This document shows positions 52,640 through 62,350 of a DNA stretch of 64,000 nucleotides, in pieces. This DNA is from Phaeodactylum tricornutum CCAP 1055/1. Taxonomy: Eukaryota > Bacillariophyta > Bacillariophyceae > Surirellales > Neidiaceae. Positions within the stretch are counted from its first letter, which is position 1. Every line of letters starts with the position of its first letter. The position numbers and the translations under genes are program-made. The notes beneath the pieces are model-generated. The model was not told the DNA's origin and ran no database searches. It saw nothing but the letters and a program-made list of their open reading frames with translations. The stretch spans positions 1 through 64,000 of the forward strand of contig NC_011695.1 of NCBI RefSeq assembly GCF_000150955.2, read 5' to 3'.

Positions 52640-53722
52640 TTACGTTCTCATTTTCCACCCCAATCCAACACTGCTACCGTTCAAGGGTGAACCAGTCTTG
52701 GAGGCGAGAAGGAAAGCATTGCGCATGTTTTGTTCCTCGTCCAGGATGGGAGAAACGACGCGACAGTCGGGACAAATAACCATCTGACAGTCGGGGACAC
52801 ATGCTAGCGGGGCTTCGCAGGATAAGCATTGGACTAGCCTGGTGGTACCCTGCGCCATAGCCCGTAAAGTTTCCTCTGATCCCCGGAGAGGTAAAAACAC
52901 GCCCGGTTCGACTTCGACGTGGATCACCTCCACGTCCCTGGTAGTCACTGTCTCCACCGGTTTACCAGCGCCCTTGGATTCCTCCCACTCCCTTGTCGTG
53001 CCATCACCGTATGCCGAGAAGGAAGAAGAGGAGTCTTGGAGATATGCTAGGGAAGGAGGTTGTTGATCTTGATCGGATTGGTCCCAGTGTGGTTGGGGCG
53101 ATGCTTTGAAGCTTCGTTCTTGCGTATTCGTGCGCGTAGTGTGTGTAGCGGTATCTACCCATGCGGGAGGGGCAGGTTTGCGAACATCGTTTGGATCTAG
53201 CACAGTGCCGGTCGTCCCTGAGCGTGCATGGGAGTCGTCGCGTGTAATCACCTGGCGACATTGTGAGTGTAGCGGTAGCTGCTCTTCCACCATAGCGAAG
53301 ATCTCGTCTACCGTCAAGTCCGTATCCTCTGCTATGTACTGCTCGCTTGTTTCAATGCTTCCGGTCACGTCCGCTTGCCCTAAGCTGGAGCTCCCGCGCG
53401 ACGTATCGAACGACGGATAGATGGAACGCGCCGTGCGAGGACCTTTAGTCTGCGTTGCCGAAAGTGGAGACGATTCGAGGGCTAATCTCCCGTCACGATA
53501 GGACTTCCTGGGAAGGCAAAGGTTGGACAGGTCGGGGACGCTGCCGGTTATGGGTAGAGAAGCCTCGGACACGCTATTCCGAGCGTTAGACGATGGTACA
53601 GGTGTCGCCTCGGTTCGACTAGAGCTAGTCGTATACGGCATCGAGGAAGGTGTTGCTCGATTTGATATCCTAGACTGCTTATAGTGGGGTCTGGACGCAC
53701 TTTGGCGAGAAGACATCATCAT
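52640..53722 (-). CDS. Disordered protein with C-terminal zinc ribbon
   Basis: 360 residues from the first ATG at 53722 (three Met in a row); the upstream open frame lacks ATG. About 270 residues are Ser/Thr/Arg/Pro-rich and probably disordered. An acidic patch EDTDLTVDEIFAMVEEQL lies near 165 to 185, which looks like a short interaction helix. Near the end, VEVEPGVFLPLRGSEETLRA precedes CLSCEAPLACVPDCQMVICPDC (in outline), a C-x2-C...C-x2-C zinc ribbon similar to LSD1-type or RNA-polymerase-type ribbons. The function is unknown; a regulatory or adaptor role is only a guess. Confidence 0.65.
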   Translation of the reverse strand: MMMSSRQSASRPHYKQSRISNRATPSSMPYTTSSSRTEATPVPSSNARNSVSEASLPITGSVPDLSNLCLPRKSYRDGRLALESSPLSATQTKGPRTARSIYPSFDTSRGSSSLGQADVTGSIETSEQYIAEDTDLTVDEIFAMVEEQLPLHSQCRQVITRDDSHARSGTTGTVLDPNDVRKPAPPAWVDTATHTTRTNTQERSFKASPQPHWDQSDQDQQPPSLAYLQDSSSSFSAYGDGTTREWEESKGAGKPVETVTTRDVEVIHVEVEPGVFLPLRGSEETLRAMAQGTTRLVQCLSCEAPLACVPDCQMVICPDCRVVSPILDEEQNMRNAFLLASKTGSPLNGSSVGLGWKMRT

Positions 53723-55149
53723 GGTGCTCTGGAGCGCAGACAAGATCAAGTGTTGACTATGAACCAAGAGAGAACAAAAGATTAGCAAGCACGGCGTTGG
53801 TCCTAGTGTTCCCTGATGATTAATGGCCTGTGGTGAGGTGACCACATACTACTCACACCGTAGGAGAAGCGCAGCTAACGGTAGCATCCGAATGCGAGGT
53901 TCAAAGCCTGTTGCTCTACTAGTTCTACATGTATGTGCTCTCCTTAAATGATTCAGCACGAGTACACTGCTAAGACTTATGTTAAGAAAAGGGCACAAGC
54001 TCAACTGACAATCACGACCGGACATCGCCCGTGTGGTTCCGTTTAGCTATTATCTTTTGAAGTGATCAAACAGAGCATGAGAAAGAACGCCGGGATTAAA
54101 TGTTTGTTTGGAACTCACGGAATTCGATCTTGATCTTCAGAAGTAATTATAAAAGTGAATCTTGGTTCAAAGATTTTGAGATAAGATTACAAATGATAAT
54201 TCGTATCAACCGATTAGAATCGTTATTTACAGAGGAAATTCAGCTGTACAACTATGGTCTCATATATGTGCTGAGTGTTCTAATTGCAAAGGCTCTAATC
54301 TCTAGTTCCTGAAAACTACGACCTTCGTATAAAGCCCGTTGCCATACAAGCCGCCGACAAGTCCTATTCCACCCGTCACCTTTCACGAACTACCTCGGTA
54401 CCTTCAGGTGACCCTGGACATCCTTAACTGGAAACTCCTCCTAGAGCCCTAGCATAACTCTCACAATGGGTCAAACCCACTAACGATAGGAGATCACGGG
54501 GCGCAGCTCCATTGATCTTGGAGCCCAGTGCTAATCCGTCTAATTTTCGAATGCTATTAATGAAATGACCATCAAAACCCGAGCTCGACACTACCACTGC
54601 ATTTTTCAGGTAAGATGGTACCATCTCAGTAGCTATCTCACAAACAACCACGTCGGTATTCAACATCGTTTCTCGTTGCGTGGCATGCGCCCGTCATAGA
54701 ATATGAGTCAAGACTGCAACTTGAGCCGACCTAGTTTTCGGATGCCAAGTGGTCTAGTGGATACATTTCGTGGATGAAAGATGCCATTGCTTTTGCGTCA
54801 GTGACGATCGAGGCTGCTACGAAGCCCTTAGAGAAAATGACGTCCGCATAGAATCCTCGATTATATAAAGAAGAAATGAATGTCCGAGTGAATCTGAAAC
54901 GAGATGATGGCAGTTGTGACCAAGGACAACCGAACTAGTGTTTTTGAGTCTTGGGAACTGTTGCTCAGAATCACTACGGTGGGTGCCATACAGAGAATAC
55001 TTCATACTTTAGACTTTAAAGACCATATACTGTAAGTGAACGTCATGACGATCCAAAAAAACCGATGTGACAGCTAATCAAGCAGCAATTACAGTATCGC
55101 AGTCGTCTGTACTCGCTTTCAGAACTTCATCGTACAGCCAGAAAGAGCG
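53723..55149. other. Long intergenic stretch, no supported gene
   Basis: 1.43 kb. An 80-codon minus frame (54666-54424) starts with ATG and has mixed composition but no family match I can name. A 62-codon minus frame at 55005 is weaker. A tRNA-like string at 54745-54764 lacks a T arm. Confidence 0.45.
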
Positions 55150-55607
55150 CTAAACACGATTCCGCTGCAATTCTGGAGGAAATCGGGAAACCGTAGAGGC
55201 GATGTAGGGCTTGAGCTACAAAGCGACCAACACCGAGTATACGTGTACAAGAGCCATGGTGAGATCCACATTTCAGAATACTCGCAAAGTCTTCCACTAA
55301 AACGCACCTTAAATCCGGTCAAATCGGGTACAATAAGTTCCAGTCGCTTCAATGGATCTACAATGAATCTTCCTTTGTTGCTTAAGCGGCCTTCTTTGGT
55401 TGATCCGTTGCCTTTGTAGAACCCTTTTGCAACACGCTTGGTTGTCAATGGGAGTCTTTTTTTGGCCGATTTGCTTAAATATTTCGACATGAACCGCTGT
55501 TGCTGGAAATTTGACAGCATCGATGGAATCCCGCTCGACCAAGACTTCATCAATGAAGAAGACACTACTCGTCGCGCCACTCCATACATTGATTGCACTG
55601 CGTTCAT
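55150..55607 (-). CDS. MRPL41: Mitochondrial ribosomal protein mL41
   Basis: Exons 55607-55308 and 55215-55150 (92 bp intron, donor GTGCGT, acceptor TGTAG) give 121 residues. The N-terminus is Arg/Ser-rich with few acids (YGVARRVVSSSLMKSW), as in a mitochondrial presequence. The mature part holds the mL41 signature: KKRLPLTTKRVAKGFYKGNG, KGRFIVDP, IVPDLTGFK and, after the splice, LKPYIASTVSRFPPE. The splice is needed to recover the LKPY motif, which supports the intron. The protein is a component of the large mitoribosomal subunit. Confidence 0.92.
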
Positions 55608-56228
55608 CCTTTATTCGCGTTACCTCTTTTAAAAGTTTGTAACCAAGTTGGGCAACGTCTTTCTTCGCTTCTCGACGGGCTAACTGCAAGTCTGGGTAGG
55701 GGCAACGGTGAGACTGACAGAGAACAATGTTTCGAAGGATTGAACGTCCTGGTGCTCTCAGGCGCTTCGTGGGAGACAACAACACTAGAATGTGGCAAGC
55801 GTCCGTTCTCGCAGTCAAAAACCCGAAGGTACGGATAGGCTGCCAGACACGATGCTGTAGACGTCCACAATCTATCTCGTCTGTTTTCAACCGAGCTCAC
55901 GGTCAGTTGAAATCACTTTTGACGCAAAACCTTAAAAATATCATATCTATCCCACGTTTTTGGCCACGCCATTCTAGCTAGCGGTACATGTTACGTTTAC
56001 AACTCTTAAGATTGAGCTACTTGGAACCTAGGTGCTGGTGCAAGGCGTTGCACCCGTATTGATTTTATCGGACCAAGTGTGAACAAATCTCAATTCCGTC
56101 TATGCCACTAAGAGACTTAAGCATGCAATATTTCGCGCATGATTGGCTGGAGAGTTCCTTTTTACGTTTACGAAACACGTATGTCTAATCTATTAACAGT
56201 TCATACATAGGCAAAGTCGTAATATTTT
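55608..56228. other. Intergenic between mL41 and polyprenyl synthase
   Basis: 621 bp. Both strands are open here (84 codons + from 55727; minus frames from 55890), and one minus stretch (RREAKKDVAQLGYKLLKE near 55640) looks protein-like and ends at a GTAACG that could be a donor. No complete gene can be supported. Confidence 0.4.
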
Positions 56229-57632
56229 CTATTTTGTGCGAGCTACAACCTTGTTGGCGAGATGTACAAGGGAGTCTCGATGCAGGGACGAGTCCAGTTC
56301 CAAAATTGCGTCCATGGCACTCTCTGCATGTACACGAGCCAGCTCTTTGGTCCGTTCAATTCCCGAGGACTGAAAGACGTACTCGACGGCCCGTTCGATA
56401 TCACCGGTGTTTCGGAACTTGCGATCAATGAGCGGTTCCAAGTCACAACATTCTTCGGCCGCGAACAGGACGGGTGCTGTCGCGAGTCCTGCTGTCAAGT
56501 CGGCCAACGCTGGTTTCCCGAGGGAAGACAACGAGCCTTCGAAGTCCAAAACATCGTCTACAAGCTGAAATGCCATGCCCACGTGTTTGCCAAATCGATA
56601 CGAGGCGTCCACCAGTTCATTCGGATACTCTCCTAACAAAGCGGCGCTTTTACAAGAGTTGGCCATGAGACTGCCCGTCTTGTAGAAGTTCTTGCGCAAG
56701 TAGTACACGAGACGTTCGCCACTACGCTCCGATGATGTACTACCACGCAACTGCATGACCTCCCCTCGCACCAGATGTTCGATAATGGTGGACATGGTTT
56801 CGACCACTTCAACGTTCCGTAATCGGGCCAAACAAATAGAAGCGCGTGCGAGAAGGTAATCGCCTGCCAAAATAGCCATTTTGTTGCCAAACACCATGTG
56901 AACGGAAGGAGCGCCGCGCCGTGTTTCCGCGCCGTCTATTACATCATCGTGAAAGAGACTGGCTGTGTGGATCATCTCGGAAATTTCTGCCAGCCGCCGT
57001 TGTGCTTGGGGAAGATCGCTGCGCTGCCAGTCTAGCGGAGTGGTAAACAGAGATGATGACGACGATATCGACGATAAACCGGTGCCGTTGAGATTCTTGG
57101 GGTCCGCGGAGTGAAAAGAGTCACTGAGTGCACGCGAAAGCAAAAGCACCATCATCGGTCGGACCTTTTTGCCACCATCGGAAGTGGCTTTGAAGAAATA
57201 CGATGCTGCTTTGCTCAATACTGGATGATCTGTTCCGAGAAGATCTTCACGTATTGACTTGGATAGCTTGTCTAGCTCCAGTTGGGTAAGGGCGAAGGGA
57301 TCGGCAGCAGAGAGCACGCTAGATGGCAGCTTGGGCCAATATCGGGTCGAAGCCTCCGTGTAAAGATCATCTAACGGATCGTGTAGCTGGCTTATTTCGT
57401 CGTCGACGCCCTCTATATATTTTCCGCCTTTCCAAAGCCGGCTGTCGTCTCGAATGGCTTCATCCAAAAGCGAGGTTTTTACTCTTTGGCGTACCGACTC
57501 GGTGATTGGTAGATTGGCAAAGGCCGAAAGTGATTTGTTCCTACAGGTAGTGTACTGTACAGTAGATCTACATGACGCCGACACTTTCAAAAGGTGTCGT
57601 AGCTGGTTACCGAGGTGCTGTGGTGAGCTCAT
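56229..57632 (-). CDS. Long-chain trans-polyprenyl diphosphate synthase (COQ1/solanesyl-type), probably mitochondrial
   Basis: 467 residues, intronless, ATG at 57632. Catalytic motifs are complete: the first Asp-rich motif in LFHDDVIDGAETRRGAPS and the second in FQLVDDVLDFEG, with KVRPMMVLLLSRAL and GDYLLARASICLA between. Family enzymes join isopentenyl diphosphate units to make the side chain of ubiquinone (mitochondria) or plastoquinone (plastid). The first ~45 residues are rich in Ser, Arg, Leu and His with almost no acids, which favours a mitochondrial presequence and hence ubiquinone, but targeting is inferred. An unusual Ser/Asn-rich insert near 190 (LSSISSSSSLF) separates two helices. 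Confidence 0.92.
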   Translation of the reverse strand: MSSPQHLGNQLRHLLKVSASCRSTVQYTTCRNKSLSAFANLPITESVRQRVKTSLLDEAIRDDSRLWKGGKYIEGVDDEISQLHDPLDDLYTEASTRYWPKLPSSVLSAADPFALTQLELDKLSKSIREDLLGTDHPVLSKAASYFFKATSDGGKKVRPMMVLLLSRALSDSFHSADPKNLNGTGLSSISSSSSLFTTPLDWQRSDLPQAQRRLAEISEMIHTASLFHDDVIDGAETRRGAPSVHMVFGNKMAILAGDYLLARASICLARLRNVEVVETMSTIIEHLVRGEVMQLRGSTSSERSGERLVYYLRKNFYKTGSLMANSCKSAALLGEYPNELVDASYRFGKHVGMAFQLVDDVLDFEGSLSSLGKPALADLTAGLATAPVLFAAEECCDLEPLIDRKFRNTGDIERAVEYVFQSSGIERTKELARVHAESAMDAILELDSSLHRDSLVHLANKVVARTK

Positions 57633-58553
57633 GATGCGGCTTACGACAAGAACGGCACGCGCAAATAGGAGTATGAAGAAATCTCAACGTCGAGAGCACA
57701 ATCGGCGATTTCCGCCAAGTCAATTCGACTCGGAACACGAGCTTTTCAATTGTCAAAAGAAAAAGACAAGAGACAGCGCGATGCCCATTAAGAGTTAGTT
57801 GCGGTTGATGGTTTTGGGTCTCCAGTGTATCATACGTTTGAGGGAACGCGCAGCGCACATACAATCGCGATACGAACAGTAACTGTAAACCAACCATCAG
57901 TACTTCGGAGGATCTTCCGTCATCGTCGGAAGGTCGTAGGGGTTCCAGAGATGCCACCTCACAATCAGCACTTGTGGAATTCCTCCACTATAGAATTCGG
58001 AATTCACTTTTGTGCCCTGTCCTTTGAGTCTTGCGTCACAGACACAGGTTAGGGGTGATTCTGTAGAAATGTCACAGAAACACAATACATTATTGCTCAT
58101 TTGGAATTCTTTATGCAATGCCATGCTCTGAAAATGCTGTCTATTGCGCATTCCAGAAACGGAAAGTCCACCGCAACGAGACTATAGATTGGCGGTGTTG
58201 GCAAGAAGTACATAGACCAAGAATGGCAATAAATTTTATTGTAACAAAAATTTTTGGTTCACGGAGATGACTCGCACTCGTGGTGGAGAATCTGCAAAAC
58301 CATTCAAATTTATTCTATCACGAGAAATCTGACCTCCAAGTGTGCCGATCCTGATTACTTTTGGTAGTCTGGAATCAGAAATAACAAAAACAGCCTCTTT
58401 CTATACAGCATTGGCATTACAGGTATCATGAATGGATGCCTTGATATAGAACCCTGTGCCTGGCTCAAAGCTGGCCCCTCTTTCATGCAGTCATCGACGT
58501 CTCAGCTCCCGATGGCTAAAGAAAACAATAAAATTCTGTAAAGCATCAGTACT
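57633..58553. other. Intergenic, nothing recognised
   Basis: 921 bp between the polyprenyl synthase start and the 3' end of paralog 1. Short overlapping frames only. Confidence 0.5.
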
Positions 58554-59744
58554 CTATAGTGGCATCTGCATCGGACAGTGCACCGCCGCAAACGAGTGAG
58601 TGAGGCGCTGCACTCCGTCGAGGCACTTCCGTCCAAGTACGGACTCCAAAACGTGCTTCTTGTTGCCTCCAAGATTCTTCAGAATCGAATGCGCTGCGAT
58701 CCCTTCGTGCTTTCCCTCACAGTCCTTGATCCACACTGTCTCATCGGCACGAGCGCGAAAGAAGCACAAGTAGTCGTCTTCCACAATTGATGTCCCCGTT
58801 TCTCGAATCGCAGGGAAAATTGTCCAATTCAGAAACTTTTCCGAATGCATACCCCAGCCCGGATTGTGTTCTTGTACAAAGGTCACGTGCGTTTCGAGAC
58901 GATCAAAACGCTCCGTCGCCCACACTTTGACCGCATCCCTTGGCCCCACGATGATGCGATCACTCACAGGGTGCCGCCCAAAAGCGGGGACAAGGGCTGC
59001 TTTTTCATTGTCAAGAACTTTTCGGCGACTGATTTCAAAAACGTTGATCGGTGTCATATACACAACATCCGAGCGTAGCATGGCAACCCGCGTGTACGGT
59101 TGGGATGTCAAAGTTTCGTGTTCCATCATCAAGTTCCATGCTGATTGAATACTGTGCCACATTTTGATGATATTGTCCGTTGTAATCGGATGTTTGTAGG
59201 TTTTGGCTCGCCATGGAAAGTACAAATAGTGGCCATCAGTAGCTTTAGTTGTCCGAATCTTGTCTAAAAGGGGTTGATACCGATCCCAGAAGGCTGCTTC
59301 TGTGTCGTGATGAAATTCCACGATCGACTGCGGAGAGACGTCTTGCACGGCTTGTTTAAGTAAAAGGATCTCGTCCGGATTTATACGTCCTCCACCTCCA
59401 GATCGTCCCGCTGTTTCTTCAGTCAAGTTGTAATAGTGTACAAAGTAGTCGCAGCTGTAGATGGCGTTCGGCTGGATCACATTTTTGATGAGTGAAGGCA
59501 AAACGAGAGATTGAAATGCTCTCGGTAGCCCGTACATATTTATGGCACACTTGCCTGTCACAGTCGGCGACCCTTGCTCTGTCCGGAGGGCATGCCGATT
59601 CCACGGGACGAAGTCCGAGGACTCTTTGTGCAGGAGTGCTTCGTCTTTACTTATATCCGATGCAGAACGAAACTGGAGCACGAAACTCGCGATTGATAAT
59701 GCTATTAGCGAGAAGACACCAACTTTTTTTGTCATGACCCTCAT
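58554..59744 (-). CDS. Type II membrane protein, glycosyltransferase-like, tandem paralog 1
   Basis: 396 residues from the first ATG (59744). A short cytoplasmic end is followed by a membrane anchor (VGVFSLIALSIASFVLQF) and a large lumenal domain. CAINMYGLPRAFQSLVLPSL, CDYFVHYYNLTEETAGRSG and DNIIKMWHSIQSAWNLM are shared almost word for word with paralog 2. AMLRSDVVYMTPI holds a D-V after a strand, like the metal-binding region of GT-A glycosyltransferases, and GMHSEKFLNWTIFP is a likely acceptor-side motif. The layout fits a Golgi glycosyltransferase, but no family can be named, so function is inference. Intronless. Confidence 0.75.
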   Translation of the reverse strand: MRVMTKKVGVFSLIALSIASFVLQFRSASDISKDEALLHKESSDFVPWNRHALRTEQGSPTVTGKCAINMYGLPRAFQSLVLPSLIKNVIQPNAIYSCDYFVHYYNLTEETAGRSGGGGRINPDEILLLKQAVQDVSPQSIVEFHHDTEAAFWDRYQPLLDKIRTTKATDGHYLYFPWRAKTYKHPITTDNIIKMWHSIQSAWNLMMEHETLTSQPYTRVAMLRSDVVYMTPINVFEISRRKVLDNEKAALVPAFGRHPVSDRIIVGPRDAVKVWATERFDRLETHVTFVQEHNPGWGMHSEKFLNWTIFPAIRETGTSIVEDDYLCFFRARADETVWIKDCEGKHEGIAAHSILKNLGGNKKHVLESVLGRKCLDGVQRLTHSFAAVHCPMQMPL

Positions 59745-60437
59745 CGTTCGGCGGCAGCAAAAGAGGATAAGCAAAGGGCCACAAGAACGCCTACTTTTGA
59801 AAGGAAATTCCCCCTTCGGTCGTCTGCTCGACTTAGAATGCTTCCTCCTCACATCGACAGGCTTTTATAATCAATTTACTGTTACGCATTTACTACGAGG
59901 ATATTGAGTGAGGGCTTGTAGTCACGGAAGCGGGGAAAAGGTCGAGGTATAGACCGGCACTAACTGCAAAAGAAATTCGTTTCCGGGTTTCTAGGGGAGG
60001 GCCACCCTGTATCTATTCGAACTAGACAGCTCCTCTAGTAGTTCACTTTCTATGAGACTGACAGTGCACAATGAATTTGGTTTTCTGTTTCCTTTAAGAA
60101 TTCTCGCTCCCAATGGGACTGCTCCACAAACTGAGTGATGAGGTAGTTTTCAGGACCTTAAACATGTTGTCGTTCCCTTCGTATTTGATCATGTTTATGC
60201 TTTGTTCCATTCTCACCCTCCCAACTATGGTTGTATACTTTGTCTAGGAGACAGTCCGCGCAAGCATAAGCTTGGCAATAGACTCCGTTTAGCTTTGCAG
60301 TAAGCAACGCGTACTCATGTATTGGGATGTAGCTCTGTGAGACAGCAGACAGACCAGACCTTCTTTCGATATTCTTGAGTGCTCAATAAAGTCGCAAAAC
60401 CGAACGTACATCCATCGAGACAGATCTCCCACAAGCG
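59745..60437. other. Spacer between the two paralogs
   Basis: 693 bp; contains the promoter of paralog 1 and the 3' end region of paralog 2. No further gene seen. Confidence 0.5.
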
Positions 60438-61715
60438 CTATTTTGTTGACGAGCAATTCGCAACATCCTGAACCCACATATTGTGAATTTTCTCAGCTGA
60501 GGTTGTGCACGCACGGCCCAGTGCTTGCTCTAATCGACTCATTTTGTCTCCCATGCGGGCAACAATCGATTTTGCGGCGATGACGCGCCGTGGGTTTTCA
60601 CAATCGTCAATCCAGACCGTTTCGTCAGCCCGAGCACGGACGAAGCACATCTTGTTGTCTTCGACTATCTGCACGCCTTTTTCGCGTATAGCGGGGAAAA
60701 TGGTATGGTACATAAATCGCTCCGAGTGCATGCCAAAGCCGGGTTTGACTTTCAGCATTAATTGGACATGATTTTCCATTCTAGCGAATCGCTGGTTTGC
60801 CCAGATTTCGACGGCGGCGGCGGGGCCACAAATAAACCGATCACTAACTGGGTGACGCCCAAAAGCTGGAATGATGGCTTTGGTGTTGCGTGCATCTGTC
60901 TTTCCGTTAACCATATACACATCAATAGGGGTCATAAAGACGACGTCCGAGCGCAGCATGGCTACGCGGGTGTACGGCACTATTTCGTGAGCTTTCATCA
61001 AATTCCACGCCGCCTGGACACTATGCCACATTTTGATAATGTTGTCGGTAGCGGTAGGATAGATGTAATCCTTAGAATGCCAAGGGAAGTACAAATACCG
61101 GCCTTCATCGTCCTTTGTATTGCGTATTCGATCGATGAGGGGTTGGTACTGATTCCAAAAGGCATCATCGGTGTCGAAACGAAACTCCACCTTAGGAAGA
61201 ACGTCACCACTGCCGGTAGCATTGTGAACATCGTGCACCGCTTGTCGGAGCAGTCGAATGGCTTCTGGATTAATTGTACCTCCGTTACCGGAGCGACCCG
61301 CCTTTTCCTCCGTGACTTGATAATAATGCACAAAATAGTCGCAACAATGTTTTGCGTTAGGTTCAATGACGTTTCGCCTGAGTGCAGGAAGGACGATTGG
61401 CGCAAACGATCGGGGAAGACCGTACAGATTGATCGCACATCTATTTCTTCGTTCACGAGGGGGAGTCAATGCTTGAGGCGGAGGTGCCGAATTCCATTGC
61501 TGTGCGGAGGGAGGCAAGCCGAAAACGTTCCAGTCCGCATCCCTAGAGGCACTTTGTAACCACGTAGTTTCCGCCAATCCTAATCTTGCCGCCGCCCGCC
61601 AGGTCCTCCAAGCGAAATATATTGCCGATGCAAAGACCAGGAATGTCAAGAGCTTGTGGCAACGCTTGACGACAAAGGGAAGCAGCATGGTCTTGGATCT
61701 CGATGGAAGAACCAT
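60438..61715 (-). CDS. Type II membrane protein, glycosyltransferase-like, tandem paralog 2
   Basis: 425 residues, ATG at 61715, intronless. Anchor: FLVFASAIYFAW near residue 25. The lumenal domain matches paralog 1 over its whole length: CAINLYGLPRSFAPIVLPAL, CDYFVHYYQVTEEKAGRSG, AMLRSDVVFMTPI, AFGRHPVSDRFICGP, GMHSERFMYHTIFPAIRE and CFVRARADETVWIDDCE. Stem regions differ. The pair lies head-to-tail with a 0.7 kb spacer, a plain tandem duplication; the stem divergence says that it is not very recent. A Golgi glycosyltransferase-like role is inferred. Confidence 0.78.
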   Translation of the reverse strand: MVLPSRSKTMLLPFVVKRCHKLLTFLVFASAIYFAWRTWRAAARLGLAETTWLQSASRDADWNVFGLPPSAQQWNSAPPPQALTPPRERRNRCAINLYGLPRSFAPIVLPALRRNVIEPNAKHCCDYFVHYYQVTEEKAGRSGNGGTINPEAIRLLRQAVHDVHNATGSGDVLPKVEFRFDTDDAFWNQYQPLIDRIRNTKDDEGRYLYFPWHSKDYIYPTATDNIIKMWHSVQAAWNLMKAHEIVPYTRVAMLRSDVVFMTPIDVYMVNGKTDARNTKAIIPAFGRHPVSDRFICGPAAAVEIWANQRFARMENHVQLMLKVKPGFGMHSERFMYHTIFPAIREKGVQIVEDNKMCFVRARADETVWIDDCENPRRVIAAKSIVARMGDKMSRLEQALGRACTTSAEKIHNMWVQDVANCSSTK

Positions 61716-62350
61716 TGTGTTGGTATGTAACTGTAAGTTTTCAATCTGGCGGTCGTCCGATAGAGCTGCCAGATCGCTTGGCTGCGAGACATCTACAGTC
61801 TTCCTGCTGGTGTAGAGGCGGCACGATAATCGTAGAGTTGTTCGTTCGGGCCTGCCAACTGCGGTACTATGGGATCTTTTCCCACTGAACCGTTACCAAC
61901 AAGTTTGGACAGAGAAGGTTATCGTACAACGAATTCTCCTGTTGGTGCTGCCGGTTACGTTGGCTTGAGGGTTCCCCTTTTCGTTTCTAGTCGGTAAATA
62001 GTAGACGTCCGTTGAGTGTCAGTCGGGCGTATGTGAAACAATGGACAAATAATATCGAAAGGCTTGCCGGACTTACAGTTAGTTGGGACTTCGACTATGA
62101 ATTATACAACGAACTCACAGTGACAGCCCGTACCTGGACAACCGTCTGCCCTGCTTCACGGTCACAATTTTCTGTAAGTGAACACTCCAAACGGATTTCG
62201 GTGAGCAAACTACACAACACAACGTAGAATAACAATTGTGTGAGCCCCACCAATCGACAATCGCTTCACGCCACAACGGTGTATGGCCCATCAAAGACAA
62301 GACTCGGTCACGCACTATTGCGAGTCAATACAGCATTACGTAGTGATTCC
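61716..62350. promoter_or_regulatory. Divergent intergenic region, paralog 2 / RRP45
   Basis: 635 bp between outward-facing genes. The RRP45 frame is open 37 codons into it from an ATG-free codon, so part is probably 5' leader. No distinctive motif seen. Confidence 0.5.

Noticed and set aside
54745-54764. tRNA-like string CCAAGTGGTCTAGTGGATAC
   Set aside because: It resembles a tRNA D-arm, but no T-arm (GGTTCRA) or acceptor pairing follows within tRNA distance.
55608-55890. Possible extra exon upstream of mL41 on the minus strand (RREAKKDVAQLGYKLLKE)
   Set aside because: It looks protein-like and ends near a GT, but mL41 already has a good start with a presequence, and I cannot join the pieces in phase.
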